A stretch of DNA of 64,000 nucleotides from Ureibacillus endophyticus (GCF_003628435.1 NZ_RBZN01000007.1:1-64000), one strand, 5' to 3'; positions 1 through 8,657 are shown, counted from the first letter of the stretch. Made by a program: numbers and translations. Notes: generated from the sequence alone by a model not told the origin.

Positions 1-99
1 GCTAACCTTCAGAAGCAAGCTTCTAAAGGTCCGCTCGACTTGCATGTATTAGGCACGCCGCCAGCGTTCGTCCTGAGCCAGGATCAAACTCTCCATAAA
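1..99 (-). rRNA. 16S ribosomal RNA, 5' end only (gene runs off the left edge)
   Basis: Read on the minus strand this is the canonical start of Bacillales 16S rRNA: AGAGTTTGATCCTGGCTCAG, then the conserved GACGAACGCTGGCGGCGTGC block and the beginning of the variable V1 hairpin (AGAAGCTTGCTTCT). Only about 100 nt are inside the window, and the rest lies to the left. The exact mature 5' end is approximate. Confidence 0.97.
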
Positions 100-195
100 A
101 GAATTTGATAAAGCTCAAAAATTGCTGGCATCAAAATTGATGTCCAAAATTTTGTTCCTCAATTTAATGAGAAACTATATTCATTAACGTTTTGT

Positions 196-214
196 TGTTC
201 AGTTTTCAAAGTTC
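196..214 (-). promoter_or_regulatory. rRNA leader boxA-like antitermination element
   Basis: On the minus strand this reads GAACTTTGAAAACTGAACA. It matches the CTTTGAAAACTGAAC block commonly found in Bacillus rRNA leaders and spacers just before a structural RNA. It lies about 100 nt upstream of 16S and downstream of all three promoters. Assignment as boxA is by resemblance. Confidence 0.6.
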
Positions 215-242
215 ATTTTCCATTCGCGTAAGCGACTTTTAT

Positions 243-271
243 ATATTAACATTTTCGACAACTAGTGTCAA
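243..271 (-). promoter_or_regulatory. rrn promoter proximal to 16S
   Basis: Minus strand: -35 TTGACA (266-271), exact 17-nt spacer, -10 TAATAT (243-248). It is the nearest of three tandem promoters driving the rRNA operon. Confidence 0.85.
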
Positions 272-325
272 CATATTTTTTACTTTTTTCAAAGTATTTT
301 ATCAACTTCGCAAATCAACTTTTTC

Positions 326-354
326 ATTATATTAACTTCTCAATCACATGTCAA
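326..354 (-). promoter_or_regulatory. rrn promoter, middle
   Basis: Minus strand: perfect consensus -35 TTGACA (349-354), 17-nt spacer, perfect -10 TATAAT (326-331). Confidence 0.9.
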
Positions 355-441
355 TATTTTTTAAAATTAATAAACAAGATGATTTATTGTTAATAAATTA
401 GAAGTTATTTATTTCGCTTTGTCGTGGTGACGACTTGTATT

Positions 442-470
442 ACTATACACACATTAAAAATTAAAGTCAA
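442..470 (-). promoter_or_regulatory. rrn promoter, distal
   Basis: Minus strand: -35 TTGACT (465-470), 17-nt spacer, -10 TATAGT (442-447). With the two others it gives three promoters at 83- and 116-bp intervals. The remaining sequence of this 460-bp gap is AT-rich with no gene. Confidence 0.75.
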
Positions 471-563
471 TATATTTATTAAAATTTTTTTCTTAATTTA
501 CTAATGCCCCAACAATAATGAACCCTAAAATAAAAGGTTGCCCCAATTCGGAACAACCTTACA

Positions 564-1568
564 TTATTTTTTCTTAAGAAGCTGTTTACTGTATTTTTCC
601 CATTGTACTAATGAAGGGTATGGGTCAAATGCCCATTCAGTTCGACCATTAAATTTATACATACCATAATGTAAATGTGGTGGGAATTTTCCTGAAGTAC
701 CTTCTTTACCGTACCCGGTACTTCCCACACCACCTAGTAGTGTACCTGGTTCTACAATATCGCCTACTTTTAATCCTTTATTAAAGTAAGCTAAATGAGC
801 ATAGTAATGATAAGTATTATGGTTGTCACGAATTCCAACGCGCCAACCTCCAAATTCATTCCATCCCATCACTTCTATAATACCGTATGAAGTTGATACT
901 ACGGGCGTACTATATCCCGCAAAAATATCGGTACCTTCATGTATACGTCTTCCGCCCCAGCCACGATTGGCCCCCCATGTTCCTCTATAGCTATAATTGT
1001 AGCCTCGTACAGGAACTGGGAAAACATGTGTATCTAAGTCAATTGAATTAAAATGTTTATACATTTTTGCTATTGATAATATTTGTTTTACAACCATTTC
1101 ACTTTGGTAGTATTCCCATAATGCAATTTTAAAATCTTCTTCACTTGGTCCGAATTTGCTCAAGTAGTTACTCATAGTAAACAGTACATCTTCATCATCG
1201 TCTGCACTTGCAAGCCCGTCACCATTACCATCAAGACCTAACCCGCCAAAATACTTGATTGTAAACGGCGATGTATCATCCGGAACAGGATTCATTGCAC
1301 CTGCCCAATATTCCTTAGAGAATTGAATGGCAACAGTACTGTCCCGTTTCGGAATATCTTTGCGGACATCTTGTATATTTCGTTCATATTGATCAATAGC
1401 TGCTAGGTAATACCACGGAACAATATAATCCTGAAATTGTAGGTACATAGACATCCGCTTCTGTAAAATTTCTTCTCTAGAAGGTTCTTCTTTTGCTCGT
1501 ACAACTTCAGGCGAAATTGTACTACAAAGAATCAATAAAACACATAATGGAATCAAATGTCGAACCAA
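564..1568 (-). CDS. M23 family metallopeptidase, LytH-like cell-wall endopeptidase
   Basis: Exported zinc endopeptidase of 334 residues. An N-terminal hydrophobic signal segment (residues 5-24) precedes a helical region. The C-terminal LytM/M23 domain (about 190-325) carries the zinc signature HEGTD (H210, D214) and the HLH motif (H298, H300). The overall architecture and sequence resemble the sporulation-specific L-Ala-D-Glu endopeptidase LytH of Bacillus, which trims spore-cortex peptides; that assignment is inference. An insert near residue 115 (DGNGDGLASADDDED) looks like a calcium loop. It starts at TTG, chosen because AGGAGG lies 7 nt upstream. It stands alone next to the rRNA operon. 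Confidence 0.82.
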   Translation of the reverse strand: MVRHLIPLCVLLILCSTISPEVVRAKEEPSREEILQKRMSMYLQFQDYIVPWYYLAAIDQYERNIQDVRKDIPKRDSTVAIQFSKEYWAGAMNPVPDDTSPFTIKYFGGLGLDGNGDGLASADDDEDVLFTMSNYLSKFGPSEEDFKIALWEYYQSEMVVKQILSIAKMYKHFNSIDLDTHVFPVPVRGYNYSYRGTWGANRGWGGRRIHEGTDIFAGYSTPVVSTSYGIIEVMGWNEFGGWRVGIRDNHNTYHYYAHLAYFNKGLKVGDIVEPGTLLGGVGSTGYGKEGTSGKFPPHLHYGMYKFNGRTEWAFDPYPSLVQWEKYSKQLLKKK

Positions 1569-1724
1569 TAATAAGCCTCCTTTCTTTTTTTATAATGTCC
1601 GAAAAATACAAAACCATGACTTCAACATTTTGTATTTCAATTTCAATCATTGATGAGATATTATTGTAAAAAGGCTTAAACTTTGTTTTTTTATAAAAGA
1701 GATAGAAAATGGAGGAATTATTTA

Positions 1725-2039
1725 ATGGAGAATTTACAATCACTTGATCAATTTGAACAATTAAAATCAGAAGGTCGTACAATTTTCGTGTTTTCTGCAG
1801 ATTGGTGTAAAGATTGCCGCTTTATCGATCCTTTTATGCCAGAAGTTGAGGCAAAATATACGAATTATCGTTTTATCAAAGTGGATCGTGATGAATATAT
1901 TGATTTATGCGCTCAACTGGATATTTTCGGAATACCAAGTTTCCTTGCCTTTAATAATGGTGAAGAAATTGGCCGTTTTGTGAGCAAAGATCGTAAGACA
2001 CAAGAAGAAATTGAAAACTTTATCAATGGTTTAAATTAA
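1725..2039 (+). CDS. Thioredoxin family protein
   Basis: Small cytoplasmic thiol-disulfide protein of 104 residues with one thioredoxin fold. The redox centre is WCKDC (C28 and C31) and the cis-proline follows in GIPSF (P71), so both elements needed for thioredoxin chemistry are present. The active site differs from the WCGPC of housekeeping thioredoxin. The start is the ATG preceded by GGAGG 9 nt upstream; an upstream in-frame ATG at 1683 would add 14 basic residues and has no ribosome site. The gene is monocistronic, closed by a terminator at 2105. The substrate is unknown. Confidence 0.85.
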   Translation: MENLQSLDQFEQLKSEGRTIFVFSADWCKDCRFIDPFMPEVEAKYTNYRFIKVDRDEYIDLCAQLDIFGIPSFLAFNNGEEIGRFVSKDRKTQEEIENFINGLN

Positions 2040-2104
2040 CATACATTCTTTTTCTATTACCGGGAATTATAAAATCAATTAAATAAACGGTTTTACGAAA
2101 ACAA

Positions 2105-2138
2105 CATCCCCAACGCATTAGGCGAAGGGGATTTTTTG
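2105..2138 (+). terminator. Intrinsic terminator after the thioredoxin gene
   Basis: ATCCCC (2106-2111) pairs with GGGGAT (2127-2132), followed by a T6 tract. Confidence 0.75.
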
Positions 2139-2165
2139 CGTTTATAAAAATTAATATCTACCTTC

Positions 2166-2217
2166 AGTTGATTTAATCAACTATTATTAACTATCACTCG
2201 TTCGTTTCTCTTATAAT
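2166..2217 (+). promoter_or_regulatory. 17-bp palindrome and -10 box upstream of the XRE regulator
   Basis: A perfect palindrome AGTTGATTTAATCAACT (2166-2182) lies 30 bp upstream of a consensus -10 TATAAT (2212-2217). No good -35 was found at the normal spacing. The palindrome is a plausible operator for autoregulation by the downstream XRE protein (inference). Confidence 0.5.
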
Positions 2218-2253
2218 TATCCCATATACTGGACGTAGAAAGGGATGGGATAT

Positions 2254-3363
2254 ATGACAGGTTTTCAATTCGCAACACGCATTAGTACATTACGAAAAGA
2301 AATGGGTATTACACAAGAACAAGTCGCTCAATATGTAGGTGTTTCAAAAGCGGCAGTATCGAAATGGGAAACAGGACTTAGTTATCCAGACATTACTCTA
2401 CTACCAAAACTTGCAACATTTTTCAATTTATCGATTGATTCACTACTTGGATATGAACCACAAATGACTAAAGAAAATATACAAAAATTATATGCTCAGT
2501 TAGCCGAGAAATTTAGTGTTCAACCGTTTTCGGATGTTCAACAAGAAATAGAAGACTATGTAAAAGAATATTATTCGTGCTTTCCATTACTAATAGAACT
2601 TGCTGTATTATATCTAAATTATCATAAACATGCAGAACATCCTGAAGCAATTTTAAACCGGGTTGTGGAATTGTGTCAGCGTGTACGCAATCAAGCCCAA
2701 GAGTATAAATACGTTCATAAAGCTGAGTTTGTAGAAGCAACAGCTTTTTTAATGATGAATGAGCCAGAAAAAGTTCTTGAATTATTAGGAGATCATATCG
2801 AAATTGAATTCGGTACTGAAAACATTATAGCCACAGCCCATACGATAATGAATCAACCAGATAAAGCACGAGAAACGCTTCAAATTAGTATGTACCAGCA
2901 CTTATTCGGGCTCCTTTCTAGTGCGACAGATACTTTAGTGCTTGAAGTTGACAATATTGAACATTTTGATGAAACAGTTAAAAGGATGGAATTCATCATT
3001 AAAGAATTTAAAATTGAACTTTTAAATGCGAATTCCGCTCTTGTCTTTTACTTAAAAGCTGCTTATTGCTACATGATGCAACAACGTCATGAAGAAGCAA
3101 TGAAGGCGCTTCAAAGTTATGGAAGAGTTGTTAGTTATTTAAAATTCCCTATTTATTTAAAAGGAGATGCCTTTTTTGACTTACTTGAAAATTGGATGAA
3201 AAAAGAAATAACAATTGGGAATGTCTCGCCAAGAGATGTAGCATCTATTAAAAAGGATATTTTATCAGGTGTGACTGACCACCCTATTTTTGCTCCACTA
3301 CAAGGACGTCAAGATTATAAAGCATTTATTTTAAACCTTAAGCATCAACTAAACTTACCCTAA
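2254..3363 (+). CDS. XRE-family transcriptional regulator with TPR-like C-terminus
   Basis: 369-residue regulator. Residues about 7-62 form a Cro/C1-type helix-turn-helix (ITQEQVAQYVGVSKAAVSKW). The rest is all-helical with paired-helix repeats, like the ligand-sensing TPR halves of RRNPP-type or stand-alone XRE regulators; no peptide partner gene is seen nearby. The start at 2254 is preferred over the ATG at 2245 because AAAGGG ends only 1 nt before the earlier codon but about 10 nt before the later one. It is followed after 12 bp by the hydrolase lipoprotein gene, so the two are very likely cotranscribed. The palindrome at 2166 may be its operator. Confidence 0.85.
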   Translation: MTGFQFATRISTLRKEMGITQEQVAQYVGVSKAAVSKWETGLSYPDITLLPKLATFFNLSIDSLLGYEPQMTKENIQKLYAQLAEKFSVQPFSDVQQEIEDYVKEYYSCFPLLIELAVLYLNYHKHAEHPEAILNRVVELCQRVRNQAQEYKYVHKAEFVEATAFLMMNEPEKVLELLGDHIEIEFGTENIIATAHTIMNQPDKARETLQISMYQHLFGLLSSATDTLVLEVDNIEHFDETVKRMEFIIKEFKIELLNANSALVFYLKAAYCYMMQQRHEEAMKALQSYGRVVSYLKFPIYLKGDAFFDLLENWMKKEITIGNVSPRDVASIKKDILSGVTDHPIFAPLQGRQDYKAFILNLKHQLNLP

Positions 3364-3375
3364 GGAGTTATTTCA

Positions 3376-4662
3376 ATGAAAAGATTGTTAGCAATAAGTT
3401 TATTTACATTATTAATTCTTGTAGGTTGTAATGCGGGAAGTACGGAAAATGGAAATTCCAAAAATGAGGAGGAAAAATCAATGACAACACAATTTTTCGG
3501 GGAATGGGCAGGAAATATTGAAATACCAAACTCACCACTACCAATTATTATTAAGCTTGAAGAAACGACTGGGACATTTTCTGTACCAATGCAAGGGTTA
3601 GAAAACTATCCGTTTGAAAGTGTCCGTTATAACGAAGATGCTGTTGATATTCTAATCAATCTACAAGGTCAAAAAATTTCAATTAAAGGGAAATTTGCAG
3701 ATGAAAAGATTGAAGGTACATTTACACAAAATGGTGCCACTTTCCCAGTCATTTTTACACACTACGACAATACTTCAAAAGAAGAAATTACTTACGAACA
3801 AATCTTAATTCCTGTCGATGGTGGAGAATTGAAAGTTGCCCTTCAAAAAGCAAAAAGCGGTGAACCATCACCCGTTGCAATTATTGTTGCAGGAAGTGGC
3901 CCAACAGATAAAAACGGGAATTCCGTTATGGGTGTGAACTCCGATAGCTACAAAATGTTAGCAGAGCAATTAGCAGAAAAGAATATTTCAACGATTCGTT
4001 ACGATAAACGTGGGATTGGTGAAAATACGCTATTAGTGAAAGATCCAAATGCAGTACGATTCGATGATTTTGCAAAGGACATTGCTAGTATCATTGCTTA
4101 CATTAACTCTCAAGAGTCATTTACTTCAGTCCATGTAATTGGGCATAGCGAAGGAGCTTTCCTTAGTATATTAGCAGCACAGGAACAACCAATCGATTCC
4201 CTAATACTTCTATCAGGAACTGGTCGCAGGATAGATGAAGTGATGATTGATCAATTAAGTGCACAATTATCACCTGCACTTGTTGATGAAAGTAAGGAAA
4301 TTTTAGAAAAAGTGAAAGCTGGCGAAACCGTGGAAGAAATGTCAAATGAATTAAAGATGATCTTCCCAGTACAAAGTCAACCTTATTTAACATCATGGAT
4401 AAAATACGACCCTAAAGAAGAGTTAGCGAAAGTCTCAGTTCCTATATTCGTTATTCACGGTACAACAGATCTTCAAGTAACCGAAAAAGATGTTGAACCT
4501 TTACGTCAAACTGCTGATAAAACAGTAGTTATTGAAGGTATGAACCACATATTAAAGGATTCGCCATCTGATGTTAATGCCAACCTTGCTACTTATACAG
4601 ACCCATCATTACCTTTACATGAAGAACTTGTTCCAACGATTGAAAAGTTTATTAATAGATAG
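3376..4662 (+). CDS. Alpha/beta-hydrolase lipoprotein
   Basis: 428-residue extracytoplasmic serine hydrolase. The signal peptide ends in a lipobox (LVGC, Cys18), so the mature protein should be lipid-anchored outside the membrane. Residues about 40-135 form a beta-rich N-terminal domain. The hydrolase domain follows, with an oxyanion-type GSGPTDKNG segment, nucleophile S258 in GHSEGA, acid D365 and H391, in the correct order for a catalytic triad. The substrate cannot be told from sequence. It is the second gene of an operon with the XRE regulator and is closed by the terminator at 4670. Confidence 0.85.
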   Translation: MKRLLAISLFTLLILVGCNAGSTENGNSKNEEEKSMTTQFFGEWAGNIEIPNSPLPIIIKLEETTGTFSVPMQGLENYPFESVRYNEDAVDILINLQGQKISIKGKFADEKIEGTFTQNGATFPVIFTHYDNTSKEEITYEQILIPVDGGELKVALQKAKSGEPSPVAIIVAGSGPTDKNGNSVMGVNSDSYKMLAEQLAEKNISTIRYDKRGIGENTLLVKDPNAVRFDDFAKDIASIIAYINSQESFTSVHVIGHSEGAFLSILAAQEQPIDSLILLSGTGRRIDEVMIDQLSAQLSPALVDESKEILEKVKAGETVEEMSNELKMIFPVQSQPYLTSWIKYDPKEELAKVSVPIFVIHGTTDLQVTEKDVEPLRQTADKTVVIEGMNHILKDSPSDVNANLATYTDPSLPLHEELVPTIEKFINR

Positions 4663-4669
4663 TAACTTT

Positions 4670-4696
4670 CCCCATCATATTTTGATGGGGTTTTTT
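4670..4696 (+). terminator. Terminator of the XRE-hydrolase operon
   Basis: CCCCATCA (4670-4677) pairs with TGATGGGG (4683-4690), followed by T6. Confidence 0.85.
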
Positions 4697-4864
4697 AAAT
4701 TATTTCCCTACCTCCGCTTCCGTCCTTAATAGGCAATAACAGAATGAATATGCTAAGGCTAAAGAAAGATACATCTCCTTTAGGAGAACTCCCCTCTTTC
4801 TTGAATAAAGCCACATCATAGTTTTATTTGTACCAATTTCGACCCATCATTCATACCTCAATTT

Positions 4865-4899
4865 TGGAGCTCCCTCACCCTCGGGACTCCACTTTTTTT
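4865..4899 (+). terminator. Terminator-like hairpin abutting the 3' end of the HEXXH lipoprotein gene
   Basis: TGGAG pairs with CTCCA around an inner CCC/GGG, followed by T7 on the plus strand. It points toward the minus-strand gene and overlaps its stop codon, so it may stop plus-strand read-through. The gap 4697-4864 also holds a weak imperfect hairpin (AAGAAAGA ... TCTTTCTT) and no ORF. Confidence 0.5.
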
Positions 4900-5899
4900 A
4901 TAATCTAACGAGCCAAGTTGCTACACGAGATAAAATTTCTGTACGTAATTGTACAAGTTCTTCAAATTCATAGAAGAATAGAATTTTCCCTTCTCGTACT
5001 GTATCCCCTTCTGGCGTTTGGGTTAACACAAAGTGCGCAAAGGACTCTGAAAAATCTTCTTCCGGGGATTCCCGAGCATAATTAGAAACGAAGAATTCAT
5101 CTATATCCCCATACCCTGGCACCTCCCAAAACTCCCGATAAAAACTAGTTAAATAGGCATCCTCATAAAAACAACCTGAGTCTTGTAAGTACAATGTGTC
5201 GCACCCTGCTTCGTCTTTCCAATAATCAATTTCATTTTGGTTCAATGATAAAAAATGGGCATATTCATGTAAGTATGTAACTAATATTTCAGAAGCTAAT
5301 TCAATATTTTTATTGTTCATGCCCAGTGTCCAATATTCCCCATTCTCATCATGTAGAGTAACATATGCAAGTGTATTACCACTTTCGAATACTTCAAATT
5401 GAGTAATCTCTCTACGTTCACTCTCAGGTATAAGCCAACTAAAGCTAAACCACAAATTTTCATGGTACTCCAATTCCTCATCTGATATTTCAGCATCTGT
5501 GTAAATTACTTCTTCTTCATTGTCAATATCATATGTAGTAAGAACAGTAATTCCTTCTTCACCTGTTGCAACGGATTCTTCTAATACGAGGGATCCATAT
5601 TCAAATTCCAGTAGTTCTATTAATTCATTTCCCCATTTAATACAGTCTCTTTCATTTTTACAGTTAATCACTAAAGAACATGTTTCTTCTTCCTCTAAAT
5701 AGACCTCATTACTGTAACAACCGTTATCTAGTAAAGTAATCGTTTCATCCATTTTATTTTCTTCAGGAATTACTTCTTCAGGTAATCCATTAACAGGTAT
5801 TACATCTGGTTCCGTTTCAACATCTATCTCTTCCACTAATTCCATACAACCACCTACTAGGAACCAAAAGGCTATTAAAAGTAAATGAAAAAGTTTCAA
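4898..5899 (-). CDS. Putative zinc metalloprotease lipoprotein (HEYAH)
   Basis: 334-residue protein with a lipoprotein signal (VGGC) and then an acidic linker. Central to the fold is HEYAH (H211, E212, H215), the HEXXH zinc-protease motif. It is followed about 70 residues later by EDFSESFAHF, where E285 could be the third ligand, as in gluzincin-like families. Six cysteines follow the lipidated one, compatible with disulfides outside the cell. The TTG start at 5899 is chosen because GGAG sits 10 nt upstream; the GTG at 5911 overlaps that ribosome site. The family and substrate are not recognised, and protease function is inferred from the motif only. Confidence 0.65.
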   Translation of the reverse strand: MKLFHLLLIAFWFLVGGCMELVEEIDVETEPDVIPVNGLPEEVIPEENKMDETITLLDNGCYSNEVYLEEEETCSLVINCKNERDCIKWGNELIELLEFEYGSLVLEESVATGEEGITVLTTYDIDNEEEVIYTDAEISDEELEYHENLWFSFSWLIPESERREITQFEVFESGNTLAYVTLHDENGEYWTLGMNNKNIELASEILVTYLHEYAHFLSLNQNEIDYWKDEAGCDTLYLQDSGCFYEDAYLTSFYREFWEVPGYGDIDEFFVSNYARESPEEDFSESFAHFVLTQTPEGDTVREGKILFFYEFEELVQLRTEILSRVATWLVRL

Positions 5900-5969
5900 A
5901 GGAATATACACTCCTTTTTACATATGTGACATTTCTATATACTACTAACTCCTTTTAAAAGTAATGAAT

Positions 5970-6002
5970 AAAAAAGCCTAGATTCTTAAAAGAACCTAGA
6001 CT
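5970..6002 (-). terminator. Terminator of the DUF2087-GIY-YIG-MATE operon
   Basis: Minus strand: AGTCTAGGTTCT pairs imperfectly with AGAATCTAGGCT around a short loop, then T6. Confidence 0.7.
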
Positions 6003-6008
6003 CAATTT

Positions 6009-7391
6009 CTAATCGTATACTAAAGCTTTTATCGTTTTCTTTTTCCAAACAAAGTGATAGTAACAATACTGGGCAACTAAGTTAACCGCAAAGGCAATCG
6101 GATATGCTAACCACACTCCATTAATTCCTAAACTAGTGAAGTTTGATAATAAGTAAGCTGCAGGCACTTCGACTACCCAGATACTACCGATTAAAAAGAT
6201 TGTTGGCCATAGTACAACGCCTGTTGCACGCATTGTTGCCGAAATTGCTTGCACGTGCCCTAATAGTAAATAACTCCAGAATGATATTAGAATTAAACCT
6301 TTAGCTATTCCAATTGTGTCAGCACTTGTTAGGAATAGTTTTAAAATGGGTTCTGAAAGCAAATAAACAATAAGAATTAATGCTCCACCAAATAAGTAGC
6401 TTAACTTTAGCCCAAGTTTAGTTATTTGCCTTACATTTTCTTGATTGCCCGCACCAATTGCTTGTGCAACAAATACAGAAATGGCTATAGAAACACTCAT
6501 CCCTGGAATTTGTACATACATCGCAATTTGATTCACTATTCCATAAGCCGCTGTTGCTTCTGAGCCATAACTATTAACAAAAATAATTACAGCCACTTCT
6601 GCCATGGCAATTGCCACCATACTAATACTCGATGGAATTGCTAATTTTAATAAAGTCTTAATAATATCCCCTTTAAAGTGGATGTTTTTAATAATTTCTT
6701 TATCTAGCTTAATCACATGGTCTTTTTTGTGTAAATATACGAGTAATAAAATAAAGGTAATTAAGTTCGATAATACAGATGCATATGCGGCCCCGTTTAA
6801 CGCAAACGCCGGTAAACCGAACCACCCAAACATTAACATTGGTAGTAACGCAACATTGATTACGATACTAACAATTAAAAAGATTAACGGCGTTTTTGAA
6901 TCCCCTGTTCCGCGTATAAAGGTTGTGTAACTCATATATAGGAACATAATTGGGAGAGTTAAAAATAAGATTTTTGCATAACTCGCACTTTCCGCTAAAA
7001 TGTTTTCAGGAGTTCCCATCAATTTTAAAATGGATTCTGTAAATAAACCACCAAATATAGCTACGATAACAGATAGAAGTAATGTTACAGCAAGTGTTAC
7101 CCCGACTACTTCTTTCATTTTTGAAATATTACCCGCACCATATGTTTGACCAACTAAAATCGAACTTCCAGAACCAATCCCAATCGCAAAGGATATTAGG
7201 AAAAAGAACAATGGAAAGAAAGCTGAAATAGCAGCTAGAGAATCCTCCCCTAATGTTTGACCAACAATAATCGTACTTACTACTTGCCCAAAGGATTGGA
7301 TTACACTAGAAAATGCAACTGGAATAAGAAAGAGAACCATCATCTTTTGAAGGGAAATAGAAGGTTTTGCTTGTTCTGATATTAAATCCAT
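6009..7391 (-). CDS. MATE family multidrug/cation efflux transporter
   Basis: 460-residue integral membrane protein with about twelve hydrophobic segments in two similar halves, the MatE layout. MATE proteins export cationic drugs or metabolites in exchange for sodium or protons. The ATG at 7391 is chosen because GGAG lies 9 nt upstream; the ATG at 7406 lacks a ribosome site and its own codons contain that GGAG. It is the last gene of a three-gene minus-strand operon behind a DUF2087 regulator and a GIY-YIG-like protein (23-bp gap), suggesting regulated efflux. The substrate is unknown. Confidence 0.88.
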   Translation of the reverse strand: MDLISEQAKPSISLQKMMVLFLIPVAFSSVIQSFGQVVSTIIVGQTLGEDSLAAISAFFPLFFFLISFAIGIGSGSSILVGQTYGAGNISKMKEVVGVTLAVTLLLSVIVAIFGGLFTESILKLMGTPENILAESASYAKILFLTLPIMFLYMSYTTFIRGTGDSKTPLIFLIVSIVINVALLPMLMFGWFGLPAFALNGAAYASVLSNLITFILLLVYLHKKDHVIKLDKEIIKNIHFKGDIIKTLLKLAIPSSISMVAIAMAEVAVIIFVNSYGSEATAAYGIVNQIAMYVQIPGMSVSIAISVFVAQAIGAGNQENVRQITKLGLKLSYLFGGALILIVYLLSEPILKLFLTSADTIGIAKGLILISFWSYLLLGHVQAISATMRATGVVLWPTIFLIGSIWVVEVPAAYLLSNFTSLGINGVWLAYPIAFAVNLVAQYCYYHFVWKKKTIKALVYD

Positions 7392-7414
7392 ATTGATTTT
7401 CTCCATTTTTTTAT

Positions 7415-7756
7415 TTAATTGTACCCAGCATCACCAAATGGCTGGCATTTAGCAAGCCATTTCTCTTCTAATTTTTTTAATGCCTCTTTTTCATTAAAAT
7501 ATGGAGAATCCTCCTTTTCTAAAGTTTCCAATACTTCAATTACAAACGCATCTTTTCCAAATATGTTCCAATCTTCCTGTAATTTTTTGTTAAAATGCGT
7601 ATTGTTATTTAACGTGAATTTTACACCGTTAATGGTTTTTAAATTCCTTGTACTTTCGATAAGTACTTTTCCATTTTCCATGTTTTTTATTTGATATACT
7701 CCTGCTTGTATTTCTACTTCTAGAAATTGTTGTTTTAACTCCTTTTTTCTATCCAT
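7415..7756 (-). CDS. GIY-YIG-like protein with degenerate catalytic motif
   Basis: 113-residue cytoplasmic protein. Residues about 17-45 (AGVYQIKNMENGKVLI) follow the beginning of a GIY-YIG nuclease fold, but GIY is GVY and the second YIG is replaced by LIE. Thus the tyrosine and glycine used for catalysis in true GIY-YIG enzymes are not all present. A basic ESTRNLKTING segment follows. It starts at the ATG preceded by GGGGGAG. It lies in an operon, 14 bp after the DUF2087 regulator and 23 bp before the MATE gene. Nuclease activity is doubtful; a nucleic-acid binding role is possible. Confidence 0.7.
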   Translation of the reverse strand: MDRKKELKQQFLEVEIQAGVYQIKNMENGKVLIESTRNLKTINGVKFTLNNNTHFNKKLQEDWNIFGKDAFVIEVLETLEKEDSPYFNEKEALKKLEEKWLAKCQPFGDAGYN

Positions 7757-7770
7757 CAATGACTCCCCCT

Positions 7771-8526
7771 CTATTTCTTCACCCAATATGAACTGCCATC
7801 CGCTTTTCTCTCAAGAAAGGCATATTCAATTAAGTAGCGTCGTATTAATACATAGTCTTCATAAATCTCTTTTAAAACGTCATTTATCTCTTTTTCTGTA
7901 TAGGTGCTATTGCTATCAAGTCGACTTGCGATGGCACGTAATACTACTAGCCGTTGCTTTTCCTTTGGAGGGAATTTACTTAAAGGTCCATCCAAACCTT
8001 GTAAGAAATATTTCTCTAATATCTTCTCTTGTTCCTCCGTAGTAACTGCATAACGGTCGTCTACCATTTTTGCATGTTTATGAGGTGCGACAAACGCAGG
8101 TGCATATTGATCTTTTTCTTTTAAAAGTTCCATAATGGCAAGTTGCGTTTTTGCCTGACGTTCTTTCTCTTTTAACACAAAGCGATGATGACGAATGGTC
8201 GAACTACTTCCAATTTCCATTTCCTGCTGTATTTCTTTATCGCTTTTCCCCTCATAAAAATGTTTTAAAAGTGTTGTCTGATGTTCTGTTAAACCTGTTA
8301 ATTTTTTATCTAAACTAAGAAGGTACTCGAATACAGAACCATGTGTTTGCTCAACATGTAAACGTATATAGCGACTAGCCTCATACAGAACATTATCTTG
8401 AGGATATATCACACCTTTTTCTACAGGTTCACCACATAACAGGCATGTAAATTGATTAGAATCCTCAATATATCCACATTTTATTTCTTCAAGTGATGCA
8501 TTCCAAAAAACATCGGATAAATTCAT
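7771..8526 (-). CDS. DUF2087 domain transcriptional regulator
   Basis: 251-residue protein. An N-terminal segment has a CxxC pair (FTCLLCGEP) and a helix-turn-helix like that of LuxR/sigma-type regulators (LTEHQTTLLKHFYEGKSDKE). The C-terminus is DUF2087 (FPPKEKQRLVVLRAIASRLD to YAFLERKADGSSYW), typical of bacterial winged-helix-like regulators. The ATG at 8526 follows a GGGAG site; the longer frame to 8580 has none. As first gene of the operon with the GIY-YIG-like and MATE genes it is the likely controller. An inverted repeat lies at 8554-8579, between the promoter and the start. Confidence 0.8.
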   Translation of the reverse strand: MNLSDVFWNASLEEIKCGYIEDSNQFTCLLCGEPVEKGVIYPQDNVLYEASRYIRLHVEQTHGSVFEYLLSLDKKLTGLTEHQTTLLKHFYEGKSDKEIQQEMEIGSSSTIRHHRFVLKEKERQAKTQLAIMELLKEKDQYAPAFVAPHKHAKMVDDRYAVTTEEQEKILEKYFLQGLDGPLSKFPPKEKQRLVVLRAIASRLDSNSTYTEKEINDVLKEIYEDYVLIRRYLIEYAFLERKADGSSYWVKK

Positions 8527-8553
8527 TACACAACGCTCCCAACAACAAAACAC

Positions 8554-8638
8554 TGTTTTGTTTATATTTAAAACAAACAATTTTCATATACGTTTATTAA
8601 CACTTAAACAATATAGCAATTTGTTTGTTATTGGTCAA
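8554..8638 (-). promoter_or_regulatory. Promoter and candidate operator of the DUF2087-MATE operon
   Basis: Minus strand: -35 TTGACC (8633-8638), 17-nt spacer, -10 TATATT (8610-8615). About 30 nt downstream is the inverted repeat TTGTTT-N7-AAACAA (8558-8576) inside a longer AT-rich near-palindrome. A further TTTGTTTG copy overlaps the spacer. Repressor binding is inference. Confidence 0.6.
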
Positions 8639-8657
8639 CATAAAAATTCCTTTTAAC

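Noticed and set aside
4697-4864. T-box leader or tRNA relic in the gap after the hydrolase gene
   Set aside because: No T-box sequence, no antiterminator bulge and no cloverleaf; only weak hairpins.
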